A stretch of 64,000 nucleotides of DNA. It comes from Pseudobdellovibrionaceae bacterium. Its GTDB lineage: Bacteria; Bdellovibrionota; Bdellovibrionia; Bdellovibrionales; Bdellovibrionaceae. The notes beneath the pieces are model-generated. The model saw only the letters and a program-made list of their open reading frames with translations. It searched no databases and was not told where the DNA came from. Below are positions 51,994 through 61,071 of this stretch, piece by piece. The stretch's first letter is position 1; each line of letters opens with the position of its first letter. The stretch is from contig JAHBUS010000008.1 of assembly GCA_019637955.1 (NCBI GenBank), positions 124,001 to 188,000 on the forward strand. Reading direction: 5' to 3'. Made by a program: the position numbers and the translations under genes.

Positions 51994-52004
51994 GCTACTC
52001 CTGA
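51929..52004 (-). tRNA. tRNA-Asn(GUU), attachment target
   Basis: 76 bases including encoded CCA. Acceptor stem TCAGGAG pairs perfectly with CTCCTGA. Discriminator G. Anticodon loop CTGTTAA gives GUU. The att core overlaps its last seven bases (TGAGCCA) and integration keeps the 3' end intact. Transcription now runs past the CCA antisense into recombinase B instead of its own terminator. Confidence 0.95.
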
Positions 52005-52042
52005 ACGTCGAAAAGCCAAATTATTCAAAACCGGGCGGATCG

Positions 52043-52291
52043 TCAACGACCGTTTGCAGATCCGGTCGGGGTCGGGCTTGCGCTGGGCGGCGCTTCAATC
52101 ACCACGCGGGCTTTGCGCTCAACGCCTTCGCCGTCGGGGTTCATCATGCCTTGGACATTGGGAGAGCTTTCGAACTCGCCCGACTGAAAATAACCCATCG
52201 CCCAGACGATCCCGATCAGCGCGAGCAGCATCAGACCCAAACGCATCCAAAAGTACGGTTGATCGGGGCTGACTTTGTTGTTCTGTTTCAT
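52043..52291 (-). CDS. Small single-span membrane protein
   Basis: 82 residues from ATG 52291 (MKQNNKVSPDQPYFWMRLGLMLLALIGIVWAMGYFQSGEF). One membrane helix near 16-34. The outside tail is Pro/Ser/Thr-rich (EAPPSASPTPTGSANGR). Function unknown. Lies between two tRNA genes on the same strand. The longer ORF would run into tRNA-Arg. Confidence 0.55.
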   Translation of the reverse strand: MKQNNKVSPDQPYFWMRLGLMLLALIGIVWAMGYFQSGEFESSPNVQGMMNPDGEGVERKARVVIEAPPSASPTPTGSANGR

Positions 52292-52320
52292 GATGGGCCG
52301 GGATTTCGGGGAAGAGAAAT

Positions 52321-52397
52321 TGGCGCACTCGGGAGGATTCGAACCACCGACCACCTGATTCGTAGTCAGGTACTCTATCCAGCTGAGCTACGAGTGC
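52321..52397 (-). tRNA. tRNA-Arg(ACG)
   Basis: 77 bases with encoded CCA. Acceptor GCACTCG pairs with CGAGTGC. Anticodon loop CTACGAA gives ACG (read as ICG after deamination). D-loop and T-loop (GGTTCGAATCC) are normal. Confidence 0.95.
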
Positions 52398-52490
52398 GCT
52401 GGAGACGGCAAGTTAGTGGAAAGCTTCGTGGAAATCAAGGTTTTGCCATTTGGATGCAAAATGTTTATCTTAAGATCCATTGGAGGGTTC

Positions 52491-53081
52491 ATGAAACCTC
52501 AAGACGTTTGGGTCCACTGCTTCACCGAAGCCCAAAAAACAATCACCGACTTCCTTAAAAGCCCGGAACAAATCGAAAAATGCGTCCAATTCTCGCAAGT
52601 TCTGATCGACACCTTTAAAAAAGGCGGGACCGTCTTTTCGTGCGGAAATGGCGGCTCGCATTGTGACGCTATGCATTTTGCCGAAGAGATGACCGGCCGT
52701 TACCGCAAAGACCGACGCCCGTTAGGTGCCCTGGCTCTTGGCGACGCCAGCCACGTGACCTGTGTCTCGAACGACTATGGATTTCAGTACATCTTTTCTC
52801 GTCAAGTCGAGGGTTTGGCCCGCCCGGGTGATGCCTTGATCGGCCTCTCGACCAGTGGCAACTCGGAAAACGTGGTCCAAGCCTTTTTGGCGGCGAAAGC
52901 CAAGGGCGTAAAAACCATCGCCCTGCTGGGGCGTGACGGCGGAAAGCTCAAAGACATGGCCGATCTCGCGATCGTGGTGCCCGCTCAGACGAGCGACCGC
53001 ATCCAGGAAGTGCATATCAAGCTCATCCACACGGTCATCGAGACGGTGGAGCGCGAGATTTTCCCCGAAAATTACCGGTAA
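52491..53081 (+). CDS. gmhA: Phosphoheptose isomerase (SIS domain)
   Basis: 196 residues. Converts sedoheptulose 7-phosphate to heptose 7-phosphate for LPS inner core. The SIS fold is complete: SCGNGGSHCDAMHFAEEMTGRYRKDRRPLGALAL, FSRQVEGLARPGDALIGLSTSGNSENVV and HIKLIHTVIETVE. The H-E-x-T of GmhA (E in FAEEMTGRY, H in QEVHIKLIH) is conserved. ATG 52491 has GGAGG eight bases before it. An earlier in-frame ATG at 52416 lacks a site and would overlap the tRNA leader. Confidence 0.93.
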   Translation: MKPQDVWVHCFTEAQKTITDFLKSPEQIEKCVQFSQVLIDTFKKGGTVFSCGNGGSHCDAMHFAEEMTGRYRKDRRPLGALALGDASHVTCVSNDYGFQYIFSRQVEGLARPGDALIGLSTSGNSENVVQAFLAAKAKGVKTIALLGRDGGKLKDMADLAIVVPAQTSDRIQEVHIKLIHTVIETVEREIFPENYR

Positions 53082-53147
53082 CGTCGCGGCTTGCTTTGAC
53101 TGTAGGCCCGTGGCAAGAATGAAACCAGAGCTCTAGTTCTGACCTGC

Positions 53148-53240
<93 letters not shown>

Positions 53241-53438
53241 ATTTTTCTTCTTTCTTCAAACTTTTTTTCTTTAGTAGTTCGCGTGAAATTCATATGGAGA
53301 GTTCGCAACATGGCGAAAACTCCTCCGAGGCAATCTTAAATCCCGGTTAAAAATGACTAAAGCCATTCGCTTTGATCTTCATTTGTCGCCGATCAAGCCG
53401 ATAGGTCATTCAGCGCGAGACCGCGTATCGGAGGAAAA

Positions 53439-53837
53439 GTGAAATTCCAGTCCCGTTCGAAAATTCTACTCGTTGAAGACAATATCGAATTCGCGGAGAT
53501 CTTAAAAGAACACCTCGAGGCCACGACTGAATTTCAAGTGATGCACTTTCGAACGGCCCAAAGCGCTCTTGAACATTTGCGTGAAAGCCCTCACCGAATC
53601 GTGGGCGTCATTTCAGATCTGTATATGAGAGGCATGGATGGCATTGAGTTTGCCACTCGCTTGCGACAAAGCCATTCGGGCGCGCACATCCCTCTTATTT
53701 TCGTCTCTGGCGGCGACCCGATGGTCTTCGACAGCATGCTGAAAGAGTTTGCCATCACCGGCTTTTTCCAAAAGCCCGTGAACATCGAAAAAATCGAAAA
53801 TGCCGTGAACCTCAACTTCAAAACAGCCGCCGCCTGA
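53439..53837 (+). CDS. Single-domain response regulator
   Basis: 132 residues from GTG 53439 (GAGGAAAA ribosome site). Receiver only: ILLVEDNIEFAE, GVISDLYMRGMDG (phospho-Asp), LIFVSGG and FFQKPVNIEKI (Lys). Likely a CheY-like signalling partner. No associated kinase nearby. Promoter sequences not identified in the 198 bases between it and tRNA-Ser. Confidence 0.85.
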   Translation: MKFQSRSKILLVEDNIEFAEILKEHLEATTEFQVMHFRTAQSALEHLRESPHRIVGVISDLYMRGMDGIEFATRLRQSHSGAHIPLIFVSGGDPMVFDSMLKEFAITGFFQKPVNIEKIENAVNLNFKTAAA

Positions 53838-53957
53838 CAAAAACAAGACGTCCGAACCCTTGTATTTTCTCAGTTTCGGCGGGACGTCGGCTTCTTCTTT
53901 GCGGGAGCTGATAAAATATGCGAACCCTTGCCACCGGCTCTCACCTAAGGAGTTCGC

Positions 53958-54806
53958 ATGCACCCCAAAACGGTCTCGGTCGCGGTTTTCGCTCTTCTCG
54001 CCTGCCTCAGTTTTTTTGCCCAGGCTCATGGGGGCCCTGCCGAGGAACCCTCGCCCGAGTGGATTGAAGCGTGGACCCCCTTCGCTTCCGCGCCCTACGA
54101 TCTCGATGAAGAGGCCGAGCGCAAAATTGGTCCTTGGCTCGATTTGCGCACCGGCGGCGTTGCCACCGGGCCGATGCAGTCCACGGCCGATGGCGCGCAG
54201 GGCGCCTTGGTCGACGGCACCTTGCTCCCCGCGAAAGGCTTGGGATTTCGACGCGTCAGCGGTGCCGAAGAGGCCTGGGGCACGGGCCACATGATCTCTC
54301 TCATTGAAAATGCGGCGGCGTTCTTAACCACGCAAATTTGGCCCGGAATGACGGTCGCGGTCGGCGACATCGCCATGCAATTCGGCGGCAAATACGGTCC
54401 GCACAAAAGCCACCAGAATGGCCTTGATGCCGATATCCTTTTTATCGGCAATCAAAGCTGGAAGTCGGTTCTTGATGACAAAGGCCAGGTCACCGAACGT
54501 TTCAACCCCGAGATGAACTGGGCGTTCTGGCGCTCGATGTTCGATCAAAAGATCGTCGAGAACGGCAAAACCATCTCGGTGATTTCAATGATCTTAGTCG
54601 CGCCCGAAATTAAAAATTTTCTCTGCACCTGGGGGACGAAAAACGGCGTCTTTAAAAACGCGGACGATCTTGAGATGATGAAGAGAATCCGTCCCACCGA
54701 AGGGCATGACGATCACATGCACATCCGCCTGCGCTGCTCGCCCCATCATCCATTGTGCCGCCGCGAAGGCATCGCTTCGGACTTAGGCTGCCCGGCGTCT
54801 CCATAA
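53958..54806 (+). CDS. mepA: Penicillin-insensitive murein endopeptidase
   Basis: 282 residues with signal peptide. Periplasmic zinc endopeptidase cutting D-Ala-DAP crosslinks. GDIAMQFGGKYGPHKSHQNGLDADILFI holds zinc His and Asp. TEGHDDHMHIRLRCSPHHPLC supplies HxH and the family cysteines. VAPEIKNFLC is also conserved. ATG 53958 follows AAGGAG. Its 3' end overlaps the convergent transporter by 24 bases. Useful for cell-wall remodelling during growth or, in predators, prey invasion (inference). Confidence 0.93.
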   Translation: MHPKTVSVAVFALLACLSFFAQAHGGPAEEPSPEWIEAWTPFASAPYDLDEEAERKIGPWLDLRTGGVATGPMQSTADGAQGALVDGTLLPAKGLGFRRVSGAEEAWGTGHMISLIENAAAFLTTQIWPGMTVAVGDIAMQFGGKYGPHKSHQNGLDADILFIGNQSWKSVLDDKGQVTERFNPEMNWAFWRSMFDQKIVENGKTISVISMILVAPEIKNFLCTWGTKNGVFKNADDLEMMKRIRPTEGHDDHMHIRLRCSPHHPLCRREGIASDLGCPASP

Positions 54807-55967
54807 GAAAAACACATGGGCCACCGATCCCACGATCAACGCCCAGAGAGCCGGGCCGATACCGTAAAGCGTGAGGCCTGAGGCCGCGATCAAAAACGTC
54901 AGAAACGCGGCCTCTTTTTCCTGCTCATTCGATAAAGCATTCTGCAAACAGGTCGCCGTGGTTGAAACGAACGCGAACCCCGCGATGGCCAAGACCATCT
55001 CCGAAGGAAACGCGCCGAAGATCGAGCCGACCGTTCCCGCCATCAAGCCGATCGCCAGATAAATCAAACCCGAGACCACGCCCGTGATGTAACGGCGGCT
55101 CGGATCTTCATGCGCCTCGGGCCCATTGCCGATCGCGGCCGTGATGGCGGCCATGTTGATCGTGAACCCGCCGTAAAAAGACGTGAGCATGTTGACGAAG
55201 CCGGACGACGCCATCAAAGAAGACACCGGCGGCTCATAACCATTGGCCCGCATGACGCTGATCCCGGTCAGGTTCTGCGAGGCCATGGTCACGACAAAGA
55301 TGGGAAGTCCCAGGCTCAAAATCGCGGTGAGCGAAAACTCGGGCCACACAAAATAAAATCGTGTGGCCTGAATTTGGACGCCTTCAAAATGCATCAAGCC
55401 CGAAAGCCCCGCCGCCACGACGCCGGTGACAAGAACGAGCAGCATGGTCAGGCGAGGCGCCCACTTGCGGCCCACCAAGTAAGCGATCAGCATCGAACCG
55501 ATCAGGAGAGGCTGCGTCTTCACCGAGGCAAACGTGTCCAAACAAAAACGCACAAGAACGCCCGCCAAAAGAGCCGAGGCCATCGCGATGGGAATGCGGT
55601 TCATGATTTTCGCAAACAGACCCGTGGCCCCGCACAGAAAGATCAAAAAAGCCGAAAATAGAAAAGCGCCCGTGGCTTCGTGGACCGTGAAACCGTTATT
55701 TCCAGTCACCAAAATGGCGGCCGCGGCCGTTGACCAAGCCAAAAGCACCGGCATCCGGTAGCGAACAGAAAGGATCAAGGTCAAAAAGCCCAAGCCGATG
55801 GCGTGAGAACCCATCCAGGAGCTGGAATCCTCGGCGCTCAGGCCAAACACGCGCGCGGCTTGGTAGACCAAAACCGCCGAGCTGGTAAAGCCCACCAGAA
55901 CGATGATGAGACCGGCGACCACCGCCGAAACAGACATGTCTTTACGGATTTGCGAGAGAAGGGACAT
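54783..55967 (-). CDS. BenE-family transporter
   Basis: 394 residues, about 12 membrane helices. SVSAVVAGLIIVLVGFTSSAVLVYQAA is the BenE N-terminus. AWSTAAAAILV, VVTMASQNLTGISVMRANGYEP and SFYGGFTINMAAITAAIGNGPEAHEDPSRRYITGV match the benzoate/H+ symporter family. Inner-membrane proton-coupled uptake of benzoate or similar aromatics, but no catabolic genes adjoin, so the substrate is open. ATG 55967 (MSLLSQ) is chosen at the conserved start. Earlier ATGs lie upstream without conserved sequence. Confidence 0.9.
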   Translation of the reverse strand: MSLLSQIRKDMSVSAVVAGLIIVLVGFTSSAVLVYQAARVFGLSAEDSSSWMGSHAIGLGFLTLILSVRYRMPVLLAWSTAAAAILVTGNNGFTVHEATGAFLFSAFLIFLCGATGLFAKIMNRIPIAMASALLAGVLVRFCLDTFASVKTQPLLIGSMLIAYLVGRKWAPRLTMLLVLVTGVVAAGLSGLMHFEGVQIQATRFYFVWPEFSLTAILSLGLPIFVVTMASQNLTGISVMRANGYEPPVSSLMASSGFVNMLTSFYGGFTINMAAITAAIGNGPEAHEDPSRRYITGVVSGLIYLAIGLMAGTVGSIFGAFPSEMVLAIAGFAFVSTTATCLQNALSNEQEKEAAFLTFLIAASGLTLYGIGPALWALIVGSVAHVFFLWRRRAA

Positions 55968-56058
55968 CGTGGCCCCAGCATAGGTGAAGGGGCGGGTAAA
56001 AATCATGCGGAAATAAAAATTCCGTGTGTGCGTCGGGGTTTTCTGGCATGAGGTGCCC

Positions 56059-56787
56059 ATGATTCGCTCAATCGCTCTTTCGACATTCGCCTTCACATTA
56101 TTGCTTTCAAACGCGGGCCACGCGGATTACCAGTGGGGTTTCGGCAACATCAGTCTGAATCACCTCGATTGGAGCCAGGGCACCGAAGACAAATCGACCA
56201 AAAAAGACTTCACTTACCTCGAGATCGAGGGCGGCGCGCAGCACACCTGGGGTGAGCTCTACGGATTTTTCGATATCGAGAACGTCGGTAAGACGGGCGA
56301 CGACGTGCGCACCGCCTCGAAAGCAAACTTGCGTTACTATCTTGGTCAAACCGGCTTCAGTGTTTACGCGCATGCCTACGCGTTTAGCGCGCTGGGATTT
56401 AGCGAGCAAAACCGCGTCTTGGGATTGGGTTATCAAGTCGGCGGCGAAGGCTGGTCGTTCAAACCGTTCTTGGGTTTTCACGACGTCTCGCAAACGTATT
56501 TTAGCGGTTCAAACGGCTACATGGGCGGCTGGGTCTTGATCTACATTTTCAAAATCAAAGGCCATGAATTTATGTTCGCCGATTGGCACGAGTATGAGTT
56601 CGACCGCAAAGAGGCTTATGCCGCCGGCAATGGCGCCAGTAAAGTCAGTCACAACGGCGCGGCCTCGATCTGGTGGACGGCCGTCAAAGAAATGAGTCTG
56701 GGCCTTCAATACCGCTACGCTCAAGACAAGCTCGGAACTCCCGGATCGCAAAGTGCCGTGATCAGCACCATCCGTTACAATTTTTAA
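56059..56787 (+). CDS. Tsx/OmpK-family nucleoside-specific outer-membrane channel
   Basis: 242 residues with signal peptide MIRSIALSTFAFTLLLSNAGHA. The mature start DYQWGFGNISLNHLDWSQGTE is the conserved Tsx/OmpK signature. The C-terminus SAVISTIRYNF ends in Phe as expected for a barrel. FTYLEIEGGAQHTWGELYGFFDIE is also typical. Transports nucleosides or serves as a phage receptor in known members. Begins 91 bases from the divergent BenE ATG. 56059 chosen over 56026. Confidence 0.88.
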   Translation: MIRSIALSTFAFTLLLSNAGHADYQWGFGNISLNHLDWSQGTEDKSTKKDFTYLEIEGGAQHTWGELYGFFDIENVGKTGDDVRTASKANLRYYLGQTGFSVYAHAYAFSALGFSEQNRVLGLGYQVGGEGWSFKPFLGFHDVSQTYFSGSNGYMGGWVLIYIFKIKGHEFMFADWHEYEFDRKEAYAAGNGASKVSHNGAASIWWTAVKEMSLGLQYRYAQDKLGTPGSQSAVISTIRYNF

Positions 56788-56793
56788 ATTGGA

Positions 56794-57519
56794 TTAATGC
56801 CAATATTCGTCGTCATCGAGATCATCCTCGATGCGGCCTTCGACTTCGGCGACTGGCGGCCCCTCATCGTCAGGCTCAACGATGGTTTCGGTCACGATCG
56901 CCGCCAGAATGCGGTCGCGGTTTAAAGCATAGTAACCGAACGAACTCACAACACCGGCGACAAAACCGTAGAAGTGCGCCAGATAACTCACTTCGGGTTT
57001 GTAAGACTCCGGTAAAAACAAACCCACGGCAATGATCAGAACTTTGAACAAACGGCGGCGCACCGATTCGCGGCGCTCGATCAAAAGATAGAGCGTCAGC
57101 CAAGCGGCTCCCATCCAGTACACCACGCCCGAAACGCCGATCAGATCCACCTGCGATGGCATCGTCAGGATGGTCGCCATGTTGACGAGGCCGCCGACAA
57201 AAAAGCCCGTCACCGGAAAGTACCAAGGCCCGAAATAGCCAAACAAAAAATAACTCAAAGGCACGAATAAAAAGAGGTTGCTAAAGAGATGGCCCCAATC
57301 CGCATGCGCGATCAGTGCCGTCCACGCGCGCCAGTATTCGTGCTTTTGGTAAAACGCGTCCTTCGAGACCGGCATCAAATCGCGAAGGCCCATGAAGTCG
57401 GCATGAAAGGCGGCGTTGGCCAAACTGAGAATGAACACCGCCAGCAGCATCAGCTCCAGCGCGCCCGCATGCGGACGGCGTGTGAGCCAATTTTCTTTGA
57501 CGACGGTGAAACTACTCAT
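56794..57519 (-). CDS. Rhomboid-family intramembrane serine protease
   Basis: 241 residues. Six membrane helices. Helix 2 has HADWGHLFSNLFLFVPL (rhomboid H-x-x-x-N). The nucleophile is in GVSGVVYWMGAAWL (GxSG). The partner His is in YLAHFYGFVAGV. So the catalytic dyad is complete. Acidic C-terminal tail (EPDDEGPPVAEVEGRIEDDLDDDEYWH). Cleaves membrane helices of unknown substrate. Start at MSSFTV; the ATG nine codons upstream is not needed. Confidence 0.9.
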   Translation of the reverse strand: MSSFTVVKENWLTRRPHAGALELMLLAVFILSLANAAFHADFMGLRDLMPVSKDAFYQKHEYWRAWTALIAHADWGHLFSNLFLFVPLSYFLFGYFGPWYFPVTGFFVGGLVNMATILTMPSQVDLIGVSGVVYWMGAAWLTLYLLIERRESVRRRLFKVLIIAVGLFLPESYKPEVSYLAHFYGFVAGVVSSFGYYALNRDRILAAIVTETIVEPDDEGPPVAEVEGRIEDDLDDDEYWH

Positions 57520-57586
57520 GAACCCCAAGATGTTGCTGGATGGCAAAAAGGCAAGCCAAAGACCCGCCTTTATTTTTTAAACGATC

Positions 57587-59653
57587 CTAGAGCTTGTCAG
57601 CCTCAAGAACAAAGACCCACTCCTTGGCCAATTGCTTTAAAAGCTCAAATCGTCCCGAAGCACCGGAGTGGCCCGATTTCAAATCGGTGAAAAAGAGAAG
57701 CAGATTCTTATCGGTTTTGACTTCGCGGAGTTTGGCCACCCACTTCGCCGGTTCCCAATACTGCACTTGCGAGTCGTGATAACCGGTGGTGACGAAAATG
57801 TGCGGATAGGCCTGCGCCTTGACGTTGTCGTAGGGCGAGTAGGACTTGATCACGTCGTAGTATTTTTTGTCATTGGGATTTCCCCATTCGCGGTACTCGC
57901 TTGCCGTCAGCGGAATGGTTTCGTCAAGCATGGTCGTCAGCGCATCGACATAGGGAACTTCGGCCAGAACGCTCTTGAACAGATCCGGGCGCAAATTGAT
58001 CACGGCGCCCATCAAAAGGCCGCCCGCGCTTCCGCCCTGCGCCGACAGGCGTTTGGGAGCCACGTACTTTTCTTTGATGAGGTACTCACCGGCCGCGATA
58101 AAGTCGGTGAACGTGTTCATCTTTTTTTCGAGTCGACCGTTGTCGTACCACTGACGTCCCATCTCGGAGCCGCCGCGAATGTGCGCCTGCGCGTAGACAA
58201 AACCCCGATCGACGAGACTGAAAACCGTCTCATCAAAACCAGGTTCCGTCGATAAACCGTAGGAGCCGTAGCCGTACAGCAGGCCGGGCGCCCGACCGTC
58301 GAGCTCCAGGTCTTTTTTCATCACAATTGAGAGCGGAATTTGCGTTCCGTCTTTTGCCGTCGCCCAAAGGCGCTTGGTCACGTATTTGCTCTGATCGTAG
58401 CCGGGCACCTTGTCAATTTTAAGAACTTCGCGCTTTTGGTTGGCCACGTTTTCTTCATAGACGGTGTAAGGCTGAATCAAAGACGAGTACAAAAAGCGCA
58501 CCTGCGCCGAAGCAAAGTCGGGAAGGTTCATGCCCGAAACGACATAAGCTTCATCAGGAAACGCCAGCAAACGGCCCGCTTTTGTCTTGGGATCAAAGAT
58601 ACGGATCTGCGTGAGACCTTTTTCGCGTTCTGAAAGAACCCAAAAGTCTTTGTACGCGTCCACGCTCTGAAGAAGCAGACCCTTGCGCTCGGGAATCACT
58701 TCCGTCCACGCCTCCTTTTTGCGAGCCTCCACGTTGGCGCGCATCAAACGGAACTCAGGCGCCTTCCAGTTGGTGAGAATCAAAAAGTCGGAGCCCGAAT
58801 CTTCAAGCCCATACTCGTGGTTGGCCTCTCGAGGGGAAAAAATCTGCCAGTGTCCCGTGGGTGTTTTGGCATCAAGGTAATGCCATTCGCTTGAGTCGCG
58901 CGTTGAGGACACCAAAAACAAATAACGGTTGGTGCGGCTTTTGGCGACGCCGATATCGAAAGTGATGTCCTTTTCTTCAAAAATGAGAACGGGTTCTTTG
59001 TCCGCATCGACGTTGATCCGGTACATCTGATTTGACCGAAGCGTGTCGGGATCTTGCTTGACGTAGAAGACCGTTTTTCCATCCTCGGCCCAAACGAACG
59101 AGGGGGTGATATTGCCGGCAATTTTTTTGCGCTTCTTTGTTTTGATGTCGTGAACAAAAAGATCGTAAAAACGGCGCCCCACGGTATCAATGGCGTAGAG
59201 AAAGCGCTGATGGTCCGGCGACATTTCAAGCCGAGAGGCATCGTAGTAATCCTTCCCCTTGGCCTCTTTGTTCTCGTCCAAAAGAATTTCTTCTTTCGCG
59301 GCTTCGCGATCAGCGATGCGGCAATGGATCGGGTACTCTTTGTTTTTGACGTAACGGACGTAGTACTTGAAATCGCCGTCCTTGACCGGGACCGAGCTTT
59401 CGTCCTTGTTCATGCGCGACTTCATCTCGTTGTAGATGGTCTTTTCCAGAGCCGCAAACGGCTTCAGCGTCTCTTGAACCCGTTTGTTCTCCTGCTTGAG
59501 GTAATCCAGAACCGGCTTGCTGTCGCGTTCTTTCATCCAGTAGTAATCGTCGATGCGAACATCGCCATGTTTTTCGAGTTGGTGGGGCTTTTTCATTTGA
59601 GCTCCGGTGGTCAAAGGCAAAATCAGCAACAACAAAAACGCGAACCGTTTCAT
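57587..59653 (-). CDS. S9A prolyl oligopeptidase / oligopeptidase B-like
   Basis: 688 residues with signal peptide MKRFAFLLLLILPLTTGA, so exported. The N-terminal beta-propeller (about 70-410) and a C-terminal alpha/beta hydrolase contain GYGSYGLSTEPGFD, nucleophile Ser in SAQGGSAGGLLMGAV, Asp in TGYHDSQVQYWEP and His in KSGHSGASGRF. GGSEMGRQWYDNGRLEKKMNTFTDFIAAGEYL is typical of oligopeptidase B and its relatives. Cleaves after basic residues or Pro in short peptides. AAGGAG before ATG 59653. Terminator not seen. Confidence 0.92.
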   Translation of the reverse strand: MKRFAFLLLLILPLTTGAQMKKPHQLEKHGDVRIDDYYWMKERDSKPVLDYLKQENKRVQETLKPFAALEKTIYNEMKSRMNKDESSVPVKDGDFKYYVRYVKNKEYPIHCRIADREAAKEEILLDENKEAKGKDYYDASRLEMSPDHQRFLYAIDTVGRRFYDLFVHDIKTKKRKKIAGNITPSFVWAEDGKTVFYVKQDPDTLRSNQMYRINVDADKEPVLIFEEKDITFDIGVAKSRTNRYLFLVSSTRDSSEWHYLDAKTPTGHWQIFSPREANHEYGLEDSGSDFLILTNWKAPEFRLMRANVEARKKEAWTEVIPERKGLLLQSVDAYKDFWVLSEREKGLTQIRIFDPKTKAGRLLAFPDEAYVVSGMNLPDFASAQVRFLYSSLIQPYTVYEENVANQKREVLKIDKVPGYDQSKYVTKRLWATAKDGTQIPLSIVMKKDLELDGRAPGLLYGYGSYGLSTEPGFDETVFSLVDRGFVYAQAHIRGGSEMGRQWYDNGRLEKKMNTFTDFIAAGEYLIKEKYVAPKRLSAQGGSAGGLLMGAVINLRPDLFKSVLAEVPYVDALTTMLDETIPLTASEYREWGNPNDKKYYDVIKSYSPYDNVKAQAYPHIFVTTGYHDSQVQYWEPAKWVAKLREVKTDKNLLLFFTDLKSGHSGASGRFELLKQLAKEWVFVLEADKL

Positions 59654-59778
59654 TCCGGCTCCTTCGGCTGGAAGTGGAACAACAGCCGTCCAGCGTGGCA
59701 CAAGGCCTAGGCCCTGTCTAACGGGAAACTCGACCTCCGTCGATTTTGAAACAGCGCCATTTCTGTTACGATAAAAAT

Positions 59779-60927
59779 GTGAGAACGCATCTGATCCGCG
59801 CCGGATTCATCCTCAGTCTTTTGACCGCTTGCCAAGCGCCCGTGCGCGATCTCGAAGCCGAAACCAGTTCGCTGGCCGTGTGGCAAATCGAAACCGGCAC
59901 GACTCACGCCTGCGCCCGCGGCGGGGAAGCGCTTTACTGCTGGGGCGAGAACGCTTCGGGTCAACTCGGCGACGGCTCCCTGACGGATCACGCTCTTCCG
60001 CAAAAAGTTTTGGTCTCCGAGAACTTTCAAACGTTCGCCCTGGGAGGCGAACATTCTTGTGCGCTCGACCGCGAAGGCGCCGCTTGGTGCTGGGGCGGAA
60101 ATTCGGCCTCTCAACTCGGCGATGGTGGCACCACTAGTCGCGCCACGCCCGCCAAGGTCAACCAAGGCAGCGTCCGCTTTGCATCTCTCAGCTCCGGCCT
60201 CGCGACGGTTTGCGCGCTCGCCACCGACCGGCGTCTTTACTGTTGGGGCGAGAACGGTGCGGGCGAGACGGCCAACGGCACCGCGGGCTCCGCGCTGACG
60301 ACGCCGACCATGACCGCGGTGACCAGCCAGTTTCTGCAAATCTCCATGGGCACCTCGCACGGATGCGGGATCACCCCGCAAAACATTTTGAAGTGCTGGG
60401 GGCTCAATGCCCATTTTCAATTGGGTGATGGCACGGTCACAAGCCGGCCTTCGCCGATCGTCGCCGACTCAAGTCTCAAATTTCGAGCGCTCTCGGGTGG
60501 CGGCTCGCACAGCTGCGCGCTTCTGCTGGACGGACGGCCCAAATGTTGGGGCCTCAACTCCTCAGGTCAGATCGGAGATTCAACAACCGTGATCAAGGCC
60601 GTGGCCGCCGACGTCACCACGAGCGAAAAATTCGCGTCCCTGTCGTCGGGCGCGGATCATACCTGCGCCCTCAATGCCGCCGGACAAGCTTTTTGCTGGG
60701 GTTCGAATCAGTACGGGCAAATTGGTGACGGGACGTTGGCTTCGCACGACGAGCCCGTCGCCGTCGATATCGGAACTGTCTACGAAACAATCAAAGCGGG
60801 GGCGCAATTCACTTGCGGCGTCACTTCGCATAAACAACTGCGCTGCTGGGGCCGCAACCACAAAGGCCAATTGGGTCTGGGATCGAACACGGATCAAGCC
60901 TTACCCCAAACGGTCGCGCTTCCCTGA
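59779..60927 (+). CDS. RCC1-repeat lipoprotein
   Basis: About 382 residues. Lipoprotein signal ...LIRAGFILSLLTAC. About seven RCC1 repeats follow, each around C-x-W-G-x-N-x-x-G-Q-L-G-D-G (e.g. LYCWGENASGQLGDGSLTDHALPQKV), so the whole mature chain is a seven-blade beta-propeller. Surface or periplasmic binding protein with unknown ligand. Start: GTG at 59779 begins the signal sequence. The open frame continues 11 codons upstream to TTG 59746 without a ribosome site. Confidence 0.85.
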   Translation: MRTHLIRAGFILSLLTACQAPVRDLEAETSSLAVWQIETGTTHACARGGEALYCWGENASGQLGDGSLTDHALPQKVLVSENFQTFALGGEHSCALDREGAAWCWGGNSASQLGDGGTTSRATPAKVNQGSVRFASLSSGLATVCALATDRRLYCWGENGAGETANGTAGSALTTPTMTAVTSQFLQISMGTSHGCGITPQNILKCWGLNAHFQLGDGTVTSRPSPIVADSSLKFRALSGGGSHSCALLLDGRPKCWGLNSSGQIGDSTTVIKAVAADVTTSEKFASLSSGADHTCALNAAGQAFCWGSNQYGQIGDGTLASHDEPVAVDIGTVYETIKAGAQFTCGVTSHKQLRCWGRNHKGQLGLGSNTDQALPQTVALP

Positions 60928-61071
60928 CTCTCAACGTGACCATTTTGGTCACCGCTCTATCCTTCTTATAAGGTGCTTTCCCTGAAGTTCAAGCCAACGC
61001 CGTTTCGCGCGTTCAACTGCTGGAATTGATTTTTGCTATGAGATCCGAACCATCCATCGGAGGACCTCGAA

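Noticed and set aside
59707-60420. Minus-strand ORF of 237 codons opposite the RCC1 gene
   Set aside because: Shadow of a GC-rich repeat gene; the plus frame has clear RCC1 repeats and a lipoprotein signal.
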